Below, piece after piece: positions 27,150 to 36,017 of a DNA stretch of 64,000 nucleotides. Position 1 is the stretch's first letter. Each line of letters begins with the position of its first letter. The stretch is from positions 310,001 to 374,000 of the forward strand of contig CAJOIE010000001.1 of NCBI GenBank assembly GCA_905234605.1. Reading direction: 5' to 3'. Source of the DNA: an uncultured Bacteroidaceae bacterium. Its GTDB lineage: Bacteria > Bacteroidota > Bacteroidia > Bacteroidales > Bacteroidaceae. A program made the translations under genes and the position numbers. The notes beneath the pieces are model-generated. The model made no database searches. It was not told where the DNA came from and saw nothing but the letters and a program-made list of their open reading frames with translations.

Positions 27150-27779
27150 TCAGACCTCAGCGGATGCCGGCTGGCGGTTGCAGTCGTTCATGGCCGCCTG
27201 TATGCCACGTGTGCAGAATGTCTTGATGGCCTGTGTGGTGATGGCCGTGAGGTCGGCCATGCGTGCCTCCTGTTCGGGCGGGAAGGTGCCGAGCACATAG
27301 TCTATCTGCTGTCCGCGGGCATAGTCGGAGCCTATGCCGAAGCGCAGGCGTGCATAGGCCTGTGTGCCGAGTGTCTGTGCTATGTGCTTGAGGCCGTTGT
27401 GTCCGGCATCGCTGCCGGAGGGCTTCATGCGCAGCTGGCCGAAGGGGAGGGCGATGTCGTCGACACAGACGAGCACGTGTGGCAGGTCGATGTGCTCCTG
27501 CTGCATCCAGTAGCGCACGGCGTTGCCTGAGAGGTTCATGTAGGTGGATGGCTTGAGCAGGACGACGGGGCGTCCGCGCAGCGACGTCTTGGCCACGAAG
27601 CCGTAGCGGCGGTCGTCCCACGTCGCGCCCTGTGCGGCGGCGAAGGCGTCGGCTATGCGGAAGCCTGCGTTGTGGCGTGTGCCGGCATACTCTGGACCTA
27701 TGTTGCCGAGGCCCACTATGAGGTATTTGTCCATGTGTGGGGTCTGCTTTGCGAAGAGCTTTCTGATGAATGCAAACAT
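27150..27779 (-). CDS. pth: Peptidyl-tRNA hydrolase
   Basis: This enzyme cleaves peptidyl-tRNA released from stalled ribosomes. The 209-residue frame contains the family blocks '[22 protein letters not shown]' (catalytic His at TRHN), '[17 protein letters not shown]' and '[32 protein letters not shown]'. The core begins at [11 protein letters not shown] (27734); the first 15 residues ([15 protein letters not shown]) are a basic extension that may or may not be translated. It is downstream of rplY on the same strand, a common arrangement in bacteria. Confidence 0.94.
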   Translation of the reverse strand: MFAFIRKLFAKQTPHMDKYLIVGLGNIGPEYAGTRHNAGFRIADAFAAAQGATWDDRRYGFVAKTSLRGRPVVLLKPSTYMNLSGNAVRYWMQQEHIDLPHVLVCVDDIALPFGQLRMKPSGSDAGHNGLKHIAQTLGTQAYARLRFGIGSDYARGQQIDYVLGTFPPEQEARMADLTAITTQAIKTFCTRGIQAAMNDCNRQPASAEV

Positions 27780-27826
27780 GACAGAGGGTTGAGGCCTTGC
27801 CGTGATGTAGGTGTACTATTGATATG

Positions 27827-27866
27827 ATGAAGACGCAAAGCCCGTGAATGTTCCTTGCGTCTTCAT
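27827..27866. repeat. 12-bp inverted repeat between rplY and pth
   Basis: ATGAAGACGCAA (27827-27838) and TTGCGTCTTCAT (27855-27866) form a perfect 12-bp stem with a 16-base loop. It lies about 47 bases upstream of pth on the minus strand. There is no T-run, so a leader structure or transcript-processing site is as likely as termination. Confidence 0.5.
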
Positions 27867-27925
27867 ATCCTGAATGCAGCACGCCGCGCCCTCACGGGGC
27901 AGGCGGCGCGGGGCATGCGAGCGGC

Positions 27926-28522
27926 TTACTCCTCGGCAGCACTTGCAGCACTGCGTGCGTTGCGGGTCATCTTGACCTGGCAAACGACCACGCTTGCTGG
28001 TGTGACGAGCTCGAGGCCCTCGAAGCTGAGTTCGCCGACCTTGATGGTCTTGCCCAGCTCGAGGCGGGTCACGTCGATGTCGAGACGGTCGGGGATGGCA
28101 GTGTGCACAGCCTTCACCTTGAGCTTGCGGACGCTGGCGGCGAGCTTGCCACCGGCCTTGACGCCCTCTGCGAGGCCGTTCAGACGGATGGGCACCTCCA
28201 TGACGATGGGCTTCTCGTCGGTAATCTGGTAGAAGTCGACGTGCAACACGTTGTCCTTCACGGGATGGAACTGTAGCTCCTTGAGCACAGCTATGCACTG
28301 CTGGCCGTCGATGTCGAGGTTGACGGTGTAGATGTCGGGAGTGTAGATGAGCTTGCGGAGCTCGCCCTCGGTGGTGCTGAAAGCGATGGCCTTGGGGAGA
28401 CCCTTCTCGTCGCGGAGCTCACCGTAGAGGTTGCACGGCACGAGGCCTTCCTTGCGTAGCAGGCGGGCAGCCTTCTTGCCGCCAGGGATGCGGGCAGTGC
28501 CCTTGATGCTGATTGTCTTCAT
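27926..28522 (-). CDS. rplY: 50S ribosomal protein L25 (CTC form)
   Basis: The 198-residue protein has the L25 5S-rRNA-binding domain (residues 1-90: 'MKTISIKGTARIPGGKKAARLLRKEGLVPCNLYG') and the C-terminal beta domain of the longer CTC type ('VLHVDFYQITDEKPIVMEVPI', 'VKAVHTAIPDRLDIDVTRLELGKTI'). It ends in a short Ala/Ser-rich tail. The ATG at 28520-28522 gives the conserved N-terminus; the longer form would add 21 polar residues. A full consensus promoter lies upstream at 28631-28662. Confidence 0.95.
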   Translation of the reverse strand: MKTISIKGTARIPGGKKAARLLRKEGLVPCNLYGELRDEKGLPKAIAFSTTEGELRKLIYTPDIYTVNLDIDGQQCIAVLKELQFHPVKDNVLHVDFYQITDEKPIVMEVPIRLNGLAEGVKAGGKLAASVRKLKVKAVHTAIPDRLDIDVTRLELGKTIKVGELSFEGLELVTPASVVVCQVKMTRNARSAASAAEE

Positions 28523-28630
28523 GTTGCTGTTTGGGTTTTGTGTTACTATGAATGAAGTGTTCTGTGTTGCTTCATCTGCCATCACACGAGCCTTGGCCTC
28601 TGGCCGAGGTGATGCTTACGGAAGCGGCTG

Positions 28631-28662
28631 CAAAAGTAGGCTTTTGGGTAAGAACGTCCAAA
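28631..28662 (-). promoter_or_regulatory. Bacteroidetes-type promoter for rplY-pth
   Basis: On the minus strand: TTTG (28659-28662), a 20-base spacer, then TACTTTTG (28631-28638). This fits the consensus and lies 109 bases upstream of rplY. Confidence 0.7.
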
Positions 28663-28721
28663 TATCCTGCCCACTAAACTACATTTAGCGCACGCGTAAT
28701 GCCTGCGGCCTGCAAAATGCA

Positions 28722-28729
28722 TATCTTTG
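28722..28729 (+). promoter_or_regulatory. Candidate -7 element for the toroid protein
   Basis: TATCTTTG matches TAnnTTTG, 39 bases before the start at 28769. No clear TTTG is found at the right distance upstream. Confidence 0.45.
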
Positions 28730-28768
28730 CGCATAGGCATTTAACTGCACGCTAAACAACCACACGAC

Positions 28769-31700
28769 ATGCTCACACGCAAGCTTCTCTCCACATGGCT
28801 CGCCCTGACAGTGGCCTCCGTGGCCCTGGCACAGACCGACGTCACCGCACAGTATCTGCTCAACCCTTCATTCGAGGCCGATGCCTCGGGCTGCACCGAT
28901 GCCGTGCGCAAGAGCGAAAGCTCCGACGGGCTGCGCGGCTGGGACGTGGCCGCCATCACCGGCTGGACCACCACGCGGCCCGACAAGCAGCTGCTCATCA
29001 CCGCCGACTGCTACACGGACAACAACTTCGGCAAGACCGCCATCGCCGACGGCACCTACGCCCTCTTCCAGCGCAACGGGTGGAGCAACGGCCAGAGCAC
29101 CGTGAGCCAGACCACCACGGCAGCCCTGCCCGCCGGCAGCTACGAGCTGCACTTCAGCTACAAGGCGTTCTATGCCAACAGCGCCACATCGTCGGTGGGG
29201 GTGACAGCACGCACAGCCTCTGCCACCTTAGGCAGCAACAGCTTCGCCTTCATGCAAGGCTCGGCAGGATGCATGGCCTCCGGCTCATGGAGCGAGCACA
29301 CGCTGTCCTTCAAGGTGGATGAAGCAGCCGCCGTGACATTCAGCCTCAACATAGCATGGGTCTCGGGCGGCAGCCAGATAGCCATCGACAACGTGCGCCT
29401 CATGGCCGTGGCCGGCAACGACGATGAGCCCACCATCACGGGGGGGCGCGAGACCGACGTGGCCTCGCCCACCGAGGGCGTCATCACCCACGACTTCGTT
29501 GCCGAGGCCGACATGATGCACGACCTGCTCCAGATGCTCACCGACCACCTCGTCTATGCCAAGAGCATCTACACACCCTGCGTCTCACCCACCAGCGCCG
29601 GCGAGGAGTGCGGCTACTTCCGCAACACCGAGGGGACAGGCAACGACGAGCAGGTGGTGCGCCCCAACGCCGACTACTCCATGGTGTGCGCCTTCCTCTA
29701 CAAGTATGCCAAAGGCACGACCACGCTGCCCGACGGCATCACCTGGGACGACGTGCGCGAGTGGGCCCTGAAGAGCCTCATCTGGGGCTACAGCAGCCAC
29801 CGCGCCAACAGCCTCAAGGTGACCAGCCGCAACGCCTACTGGGGCAGCACGTCGACAAGCCAATACACATGGGAGAGCTCGCTCTGGGCCATGTCGCTCT
29901 GCTACGCGGCCCACTTCCTCCACGATGAGCTCACCTCACAGCAGCACACCTATATATATAATATGGTGAAAGCCGAGTGCAACTATGAGCTCCAGCGTTC
30001 CATACCCACCGGCTATGCCGGCGACACCAAGGCCGAGGAGAACGGCTGGGAGGCCGACATACTGGCCTGCGCCCTCGGCCTCTACCCCAACGACGCGCTG
30101 GCCCCGCAGTGGTTCGACCGCCTGCGTGCCTTCGCCATCAACAGCTACTCACAGGCAGACGACGCTAACGATGCCACCATCATCGACCCTGCCTACGACC
30201 AGAAGACAGTGGCCGACTACTACCTCGGCCCCAACCTCTACGACGACTACACCTTGCAGAACCACAACCTCTTCCACACTTCCTACCAGAACGTGGTCAT
30301 GCAGGAGCTCGGCGAGGCCCATCTGGCCATGCAGCTCTTCCAGGGAGCCAGCCCCAAGTGGACAACCCGCGCGCTGATGCACAACCAGCAGGAGGTGATG
30401 GACCAGGTGCTCAACCTGCTGGCACTGGCCGACGGGGAGCTTGCCATGCCCAACGGCAACGACTGGAGCCTGTTCCTCTTCGACCAGATTACGAGCTACA
30501 GCACTGCCGCCTGCTTCCTTCGCGACGCCAACGCGCTGCTGCTCGAGAACATGGCATATAAGTTCATCAAGGCACGCCAGCAGACCACCACCGACGGCTC
30601 GTGGCTGCTGCGCCCCGACGTGGGCTCGCGCCGCATGGGCGTGGAGGCACACCGCGTGATGATGACCTATCTGATGCACGCCGCAGCCCCGACATCCGAC
30701 ATGACGCCGGCATCGTGGGAGGACTTTGCACGCAGCTACCAGGATGCCCACCTGTTCACCTCGCAGAACATAGTGCGCGCCAGCAGCGACGACCGCTTCG
30801 CCACCTTCTCGTGGAGCACAGGCCTGAAGAGCTACACCGGCTACTTCACCGACACCACGGCCGACCGCAACAAGATTGTCTGTCCCTACCGCGCCAACAA
30901 CACCGGCAACATCATAGGCTGGTACACCGTGAGCGGCAAGGGCACCAACGCCACACCCGTGGTCAGCGGCATCTACGACCTGCACGACAACGCCTTCACC
31001 ATGAACGGCAGCCTCTCCACCAACGACGGCACGCTCGAGAACCGCTTCGTGCTTGCCGCCACACGTGGCAATGCACTCATCTACCTGAGCAACGTGAAGG
31101 CTCAGGGCACGGCCACCATCACCGGACGGCGCGCCGGCATGCTGGCCATCACCACCGACCCCTTCACACGCCCGCAGCGCACACTCTACCACGCCGCAGG
31201 GCGCATCCAGACCGACGGCACGCAGATGGCCCATATAGCCTCGCCGTGGGTGTGCGTGGACAACAGCGTGGGCATCGTCACCAAGGGCGGCACAGGCCAA
31301 ATGGCCTTCGGCGAGCAAGCCAACAACAACTCCATCCTCTGCTCCAAGCTCTACCCCTCCTACTCGGCCGACATACAGCAGGTGTCTGCCGGCGACATGG
31401 TGGACAGCACCACCTATATATATTATAGCAACGTGGACAGCACCACCACAGCCCGCCTCAACGGGCAGGCCGCAAGCCTCGGCGCACAACTGCCAGAGGG
31501 CTGGGACGGCGTGACATGCGCCGACCCCGACGGCTCCCGCTACCTGTTGGTGGCCAACCTGTCGGGCGGCAGCACCAACCGTGCCACCCTGACAGGGCTC
31601 ACCGTGGACGGCCTGGGCGGCCCCGTGCTGCGCCAGGAGACAGCCATCATCGACGGCACTGCGTCGGCCACCATAGCCCTCGACGAGCACCACTCGCTGC

Positions 31701-32800
31701 TGCAGGAACTGACGCTCTTCGTCAGCGGCGGCAGCGTCTACGCCACAGCCTTCAACCGCGACGACGACAGCCAGGCAGCCATACGCGTAGCAGGCAGCAC
31801 GCCGCAGCAGATCACCCTGAGCTACGTGCAGCACGGCACTGTGGTAGCACAGCAGCAAGTGAGCATAGGCATTGACGGCACATACATAGTATCGTTCCAC
31901 GACGGCACGCTGGTGAGTGCATTAGAGGGTGAGGCGCAGACACTCTACGACGACGTGACCACGCAGTACCTGTCGAACCCCGGCTTCGAGGACGATGCCA
32001 CATGGGGCACCACGGGCAGCATCACCCTCGGCAGCACCACCTACAACCCCTGCTACACACAGAGCGTGGCCGCCACCGACTCGCGCTGGCCACAGGTGCT
32101 GCCCGTGGAAGGGTGGACAGCAGAGAACACGCTGACCGCCGCCAGCAACTTCGCACTGCTCTACTCCATGCCCTACAGCTTCACGCAATACTGCGTGTCG
32201 CCCTCCAACGTGGGCAACAGCACCAGCATCATGGCCGCTCCCGCCGGACGCGACGACGAAGTGCAGACACGCTGCCTCTCCGTGCTCAACTCATGGACCA
32301 ACGGCACCAATGCCATCAGCCAGACGACGCACCTGCCGAAAGGCGACTACGTGCTGGCCATGGACATGCGCTACAGCTGCCCTAACGAGGGACGCCGCAT
32401 AGGCGACAACATCGTGGCCACCACCGGCGGCAACACGTGCAGCGTGCTGTGCGGCGTGAGCCTCGGCGGCAACGACCTCTACACCCTGCCCACAGCAGCC
32501 GAGTCGTGGCAGACACGGCAGATAGCCTTCAGCATCGACGACGAGGAGGGCGCCGATGCCACCTTTCGCCTCGGCATGAGCACGACAGCCAGCCTTGGCG
32601 CCGCACAGCAAGTGCGCCTCTACGTGGACAATCTCCGCCTGTTCCGCGTGAAGAGCACCCCCGTGGGCATCGGCCACACAGCCTTTAGCCAAATGCCGTC
32701 GGGCCACGGCAATGTCTACGACCTCAGCGGCCGCCCCATAAGCGGCAAGGCAGCACAGGGCATCTGCATCACGCAGGGACGCAAGTTGCTCGTCAAGTAA
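28769..32800 (+). CDS. Large secreted toroid protein, polysaccharide-lyase-like
   Basis: The 1343-residue product has a signal peptide (MLTRKLLSTWLALTVASVALAQ) and an N-terminal binding-like module opening 'TDVTAQYLLNPSFEAD' (about 22-215). Residues about 245-680 are helix-rich with paired aromatic repeats ('WDDVREWALKSLIWGY', 'WESSLWAMSLCYAAHFL', 'ENGWEADILACALGLYP', 'YTLQNHNLFHTSYQNVV'), as expected of an (alpha/alpha) toroid; residues about 700-1050 are beta-rich. Toroid plus beta-sandwich is the plan of several polysaccharide lyases, with N, H, Y and R residues as catalysts, but I cannot assign a family. A second binding-like module ('DDVTTQYLSNPGFEDDATWG', about 1055-1300) and a tail 'VYDLSGRPISGKAAQGICI' complete it. 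Confidence 0.65.
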   Translation: MLTRKLLSTWLALTVASVALAQTDVTAQYLLNPSFEADASGCTDAVRKSESSDGLRGWDVAAITGWTTTRPDKQLLITADCYTDNNFGKTAIADGTYALFQRNGWSNGQSTVSQTTTAALPAGSYELHFSYKAFYANSATSSVGVTARTASATLGSNSFAFMQGSAGCMASGSWSEHTLSFKVDEAAAVTFSLNIAWVSGGSQIAIDNVRLMAVAGNDDEPTITGGRETDVASPTEGVITHDFVAEADMMHDLLQMLTDHLVYAKSIYTPCVSPTSAGEECGYFRNTEGTGNDEQVVRPNADYSMVCAFLYKYAKGTTTLPDGITWDDVREWALKSLIWGYSSHRANSLKVTSRNAYWGSTSTSQYTWESSLWAMSLCYAAHFLHDELTSQQHTYIYNMVKAECNYELQRSIPTGYAGDTKAEENGWEADILACALGLYPNDALAPQWFDRLRAFAINSYSQADDANDATIIDPAYDQKTVADYYLGPNLYDDYTLQNHNLFHTSYQNVVMQELGEAHLAMQLFQGASPKWTTRALMHNQQEVMDQVLNLLALADGELAMPNGNDWSLFLFDQITSYSTAACFLRDANALLLENMAYKFIKARQQTTTDGSWLLRPDVGSRRMGVEAHRVMMTYLMHAAAPTSDMTPASWEDFARSYQDAHLFTSQNIVRASSDDRFATFSWSTGLKSYTGYFTDTTADRNKIVCPYRANNTGNIIGWYTVSGKGTNATPVVSGIYDLHDNAFTMNGSLSTNDGTLENRFVLAATRGNALIYLSNVKAQGTATITGRRAGMLAITTDPFTRPQRTLYHAAGRIQTDGTQMAHIASPWVCVDNSVGIVTKGGTGQMAFGEQANNNSILCSKLYPSYSADIQQVSAGDMVDSTTYIYYSNVDSTTTARLNGQAASLGAQLPEGWDGVTCADPDGSRYLLVANLSGGSTNRATLTGLTVDGLGGPVLRQETAIIDGTASATIALDEHHSLLQELTLFVSGGSVYATAFNRDDDSQAAIRVAGSTPQQITLSYVQHGTVVAQQQVSIGIDGTYIVSFHDGTLVSALEGEAQTLYDDVTTQYLSNPGFEDDATWGTTGSITLGSTTYNPCYTQSVAATDSRWPQVLPVEGWTAENTLTAASNFALLYSMPYSFTQYCVSPSNVGNSTSIMAAPAGRDDEVQTRCLSVLNSWTNGTNAISQTTHLPKGDYVLAMDMRYSCPNEGRRIGDNIVATTGGNTCSVLCGVSLGGNDLYTLPTAAESWQTRQIAFSIDDEEGADATFRLGMSTTASLGAAQQVRLYVDNLRLFRVKSTPVGIGHTAFSQMPSGHGNVYDLSGRPISGKAAQGICITQGRKLLVK

Positions 32801-32808
32801 GCATAGCC

Positions 32809-33852
32809 ATGACCCACAAGCGCACAGGGCGCGTGCTGCTCATATACACAGGCGGCACCATAGGCATGGGCATCAGCCCCGCCACGGGAGCACTGGAGCC
32901 ACTCGACTTCGCCCATCTCATCACGCAGATGCCCGAGTTCGCGGCCATCCCCACAGGCATCGACGTGCATCCCTTTGACGCGCCCATCGACAGTTCCGAC
33001 ATGACGCCCGAGCGATGGGCACAGATAGTGCAGATCATCACCGGCCTCTACGACAACTACGACGGCTTCGTGGTGCTCCACGGCACCGACACCATGGCTT
33101 TCACCGCCGCCGCCCTCTCGTTCATGCTGGAGAACCTGACCAAGCCCGTGGTGCTCACCGGCTCGCAGCTGCCCATCAACCAACTGCGCACCGACGGCAA
33201 GGAGAACCTCATCACAAGCATCGAGATAGCCGCTGCCACCGACAGCCACGGCCATCCGCGTGTGCCCGAGGTGAGCATCTACTTCAACGGCCATCTGCTG
33301 CGTGGCAACCGTTCCACCAAAATCAACAGCGAGGGCTTCGATGCCTTCGAGAGCTTCAACTGCCACCACCTGGCCGATGCCGGCGTCAACATATCCTACT
33401 ACGACCACCACATCCTGCGGCCCGACTTCGAGCGTCCCCTCACGCCACATTTCGCCATGGACACCAACCTGGCCGTGTTCACCCTCTTCCCCGGCATCAA
33501 GGAGGCCACGGTGCGTGCGTTGCTCGAGACGCCGGGACTCAGGTCGGTGGTGCTGCGCACCTACGGCAGCGGCAACGCTCCGCAGCAGCCGTGGCTGCTG
33601 GACGCCCTCACCGAGGCCAACGGTCGCGGCATCGTGATGGTGAACATCACGCAGTGTGCGGCAGGCACCATCGAGATGGCACGCTACGGCGGAGGCTTCC
33701 TGCTTCAGCACGCCGGCGTCATCTCAGGCCACGACAGCACCGTGGAGTGCGCCGTGGCCAAGCTCATGCATCTGCAAGGCCATTCCACCGACACCGACTT
33801 CGTGCGCCGCCAGATGAGCCGCGCCCTCTGCGGAGAGATTACCGTGGCCTGA
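32809..33852 (+). CDS. ansA: Type I L-asparaginase
   Basis: This 347-residue enzyme hydrolyses asparagine to aspartate and ammonia. Both threonine active sites are visible: 'VLLIYTGGTIGMG' (about residues 9-21) and 'GFVVLHGTDTMAFTAAALSFML' (HGTDTM). The later 'VVLTGSQLPI' and 'VVLRTYGSGNAP' blocks also fit the family. No signal peptide is seen, so it is cytoplasmic (type I). It begins 8 bases after the stop of the toroid protein, so the two may share a transcript despite unrelated roles. Confidence 0.94.
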   Translation: MTHKRTGRVLLIYTGGTIGMGISPATGALEPLDFAHLITQMPEFAAIPTGIDVHPFDAPIDSSDMTPERWAQIVQIITGLYDNYDGFVVLHGTDTMAFTAAALSFMLENLTKPVVLTGSQLPINQLRTDGKENLITSIEIAAATDSHGHPRVPEVSIYFNGHLLRGNRSTKINSEGFDAFESFNCHHLADAGVNISYYDHHILRPDFERPLTPHFAMDTNLAVFTLFPGIKEATVRALLETPGLRSVVLRTYGSGNAPQQPWLLDALTEANGRGIVMVNITQCAAGTIEMARYGGGFLLQHAGVISGHDSTVECAVAKLMHLQGHSTDTDFVRRQMSRALCGEITVA

Positions 33853-33889
33853 CGACAACGCTGCCGTGCGTCCCGCCTGCATCATAGCA

Positions 33890-33934
33890 GCATGCCCTGC
33901 ATGAAGCCACAGTCGCGCTTCGTGCAGGGCATGC
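33890..33934. terminator. 17-bp hairpin between convergent genes
   Basis: GCATGCCCTGCATGAAG (33890-33906) pairs with CTTCGTGCAGGGCATGC (33918-33934) with one G-T wobble and an 11-base loop. It lies between the ends of ansA (+) and the GH97 gene (-), so it probably ends both transcripts. T-runs are weak. The stem again holds CCCTGCA/TGCAGGG. Confidence 0.65.
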
Positions 33935-33951
33935 CATATATGCTGCATCGC

Positions 33952-35967
33952 CTACTTCATCAGGACGACGGCACACTGCGGCTGCACGCTGACGGTCAGG
34001 GCCGAGTGCTTGGACAGGCGCACCATGGTCTGCGTGGGCATACGTCCGTCGGCACCATCGCTGAGGCACACCAGTTGCTGTTGCGGCTGGAACATGGGCA
34101 GCTCCAGGTTGTAGGTCTTGGCAGTGGCAGCAGCATTCATCACCACGACATACCAGTTGTCGCCATGACGACGTGCCAGCACGAGGTCGCGCCCAGGGTA
34201 GCCATCGATGTAGCGCGTCTCATCCCAGATGGTGGGCACGCCACGCATGAAGTCTATTTCAAACGAAGGCTGATGCTCCAGGTCGTGGGGCGTGAGGGCA
34301 AAGTTCTGCACGCTGCTCTGGAAGGCCACGGCAGTGGCCAGTTCGAAGACATCCGACGTGCGTCGCGTGGTACCCCCGTCGGCCGAGCGGTTGAGGCGTC
34401 GTTGCAGGAGCGTTCCGCCGAACTCCATCGAGCCGACGGCATTACGCACGTATGGATGCAGGCATGCGTTCTGTGCCTCAAGGTCGCAGAAGTGCTGGCT
34501 GAAGATGAGGTTCTCCGATGCCAGCACCGCCTCCGAGCTGACATAGTTGGGGTACATGCGTTCCCATCCACGCGGCAGTGTGCAGCCATGGAATATCACC
34601 TGCAAGCCATAGTCGTTGGCATCGGAGAGGATGGCCTCGTAGAGACGCATGGTCTCCTGCTTGTCGCCGGCAAAGAAGTCCACCTTGATGCCCTGCACGC
34701 CGTTCTCCATGAGCCACGCCATCTCCCGCTTGCGCACTATGGGGTTGTGCATGCACTGCTTGGCACACTGCGGTGCATCGTTCCAGCCGCCGTTGCTGTT
34801 GTACCACACCCACGGCCTTACGCCCACCTCGCGGCAGTGCTGGAAGAGCAGCTCCATGCGCTCGCGTCCTATGTTGGTGAGCCATCCGCCGTCGATGAGG
34901 CATCCCTCCCACCCCAGCTTGGCAGCCAGGTCGATGAATGTCATCTGGTCGGCATACACTATGCTGGCATCCTGCCACACTATCCACGACCACGTGTTGC
35001 GTGCCGTGGTGTAGGGCAGCACCGGCTCGTAGAGCGGGCGCACTACGTCCCACGTTATGGTGGTCTCCACAATGGGCTTTAGCGTTGTGCCGAGAGTGAT
35101 GGTGCGCCATGGTGTGGCGGCGGGCAAGCCCATCTGTGCGCCCGTGGAGCCGAAGCCGTTGTTCTCTCCCTCCATGGGGAAGGCGATGGTGAAGAGGCCG
35201 TCGGCAGTGACGTCGGAGAGGTGGGATGCACAGTAGTCGCTGCTCACACCCGTCTCGGAGATGAGCATCCAGCCCTTGTCGCCCTCGCGGAAGAGGCATG
35301 GGAATGTCCAGCCGTGGCCATATTTGCTGGCTATGGGCAGCGCGGCGTCGAGCACATACTCCTCCTCATAGCTTGGTTTTGTGCGTTTCCATCCTATCAT
35401 GGGGTCGCTTTGGGGGCAGATGAAAGCCGTCGTGCCGGCAGGCATGCGGAAGCCCGTAGCTTCGCTGCCGACCACGATGGCTGCCGTCTCGCCTTGCTGC
35501 GGCACGCGGTAGCGGAAGGCTATGTTGCTGTTGCTCACCTGGAACTCCACGTCAAGGTTGTGGCGATGGGCATCCACGAGGTGAAACACGGCGGTGTTGG
35601 CCTCATAGCTCACGGCCGACTGCTTGATGGTGCGCAGCGTGTAGGTGTCGCTGGCGTGACCGCGCTCCACGCCTGTGAGTGTCAGGCTCTCGGTCCAGTC
35701 GGCCACTGTGGCGCTCAGACCTAATGGTGAAGCCTCGAGCATGGGCACATCCACGGTGTCCGTGCGCACGGCGGCGGCACGCTTGCCTTTCTTTGCCGGA
35801 GCCGATGCCACCCGACGGTAGCCAGCCGAGTAGGTGGCACGCCCGTTGTCGACTGCGACATCCACATAGGTCAGGCCGTCGGGCGAGAGCACACGGACAG
35901 GTTCTGCCAGTGCCGGAGTCAGGGCCGTGCACAATGATAACAGGATAATAGCAGGTAGTTTACGCAT
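33952..35967 (-). CDS. GH97 glycoside hydrolase, retaining type (alpha-galactosidase-like)
   Basis: A 671-residue exported enzyme (signal peptide MRKLPAIILLSLCTALTPALA). It has the GH97 layout: N-terminal beta-sandwich ('LSPDGLTYVDVAVDNG', 'NSNIAFRYRVPQQG'), central barrel ('TWSWIVWQDASIVYADQMTFIDLAAKLGWEGCLIDGGW') and C-terminal beta domain. 'GIKVDFFAGDKQETM' places an aspartate (D430) where retaining GH97 enzymes carry their nucleophile, in contrast to the glutamate of the SusB-like inverting alpha-glucosidases. Retaining members act on alpha-galactosides or beta-L-arabinopyranosides. It follows the PL11 gene by 50 bases, fitting side-chain removal from rhamnogalacturonan I. Confidence 0.88.
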   Translation of the reverse strand: MRKLPAIILLSLCTALTPALAEPVRVLSPDGLTYVDVAVDNGRATYSAGYRRVASAPAKKGKRAAAVRTDTVDVPMLEASPLGLSATVADWTESLTLTGVERGHASDTYTLRTIKQSAVSYEANTAVFHLVDAHRHNLDVEFQVSNSNIAFRYRVPQQGETAAIVVGSEATGFRMPAGTTAFICPQSDPMIGWKRTKPSYEEEYVLDAALPIASKYGHGWTFPCLFREGDKGWMLISETGVSSDYCASHLSDVTADGLFTIAFPMEGENNGFGSTGAQMGLPAATPWRTITLGTTLKPIVETTITWDVVRPLYEPVLPYTTARNTWSWIVWQDASIVYADQMTFIDLAAKLGWEGCLIDGGWLTNIGRERMELLFQHCREVGVRPWVWYNSNGGWNDAPQCAKQCMHNPIVRKREMAWLMENGVQGIKVDFFAGDKQETMRLYEAILSDANDYGLQVIFHGCTLPRGWERMYPNYVSSEAVLASENLIFSQHFCDLEAQNACLHPYVRNAVGSMEFGGTLLQRRLNRSADGGTTRRTSDVFELATAVAFQSSVQNFALTPHDLEHQPSFEIDFMRGVPTIWDETRYIDGYPGRDLVLARRHGDNWYVVVMNAAATAKTYNLELPMFQPQQQLVCLSDGADGRMPTQTMVRLSKHSALTVSVQPQCAVVLMK

Positions 35968-36017
35968 AAGTATATGGTGTTATTGGTTAATGTCAGCAGC
36001 CAGCCGTCACGCAGCCC

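Noticed and set aside
30149-31900. 583-codon minus-strand frame within the toroid protein gene
   Set aside because: Composition is typical of antisense frames (Gly/Val/Ala/His-rich) with no domain; the plus-strand frame has a signal peptide and recognisable modules.
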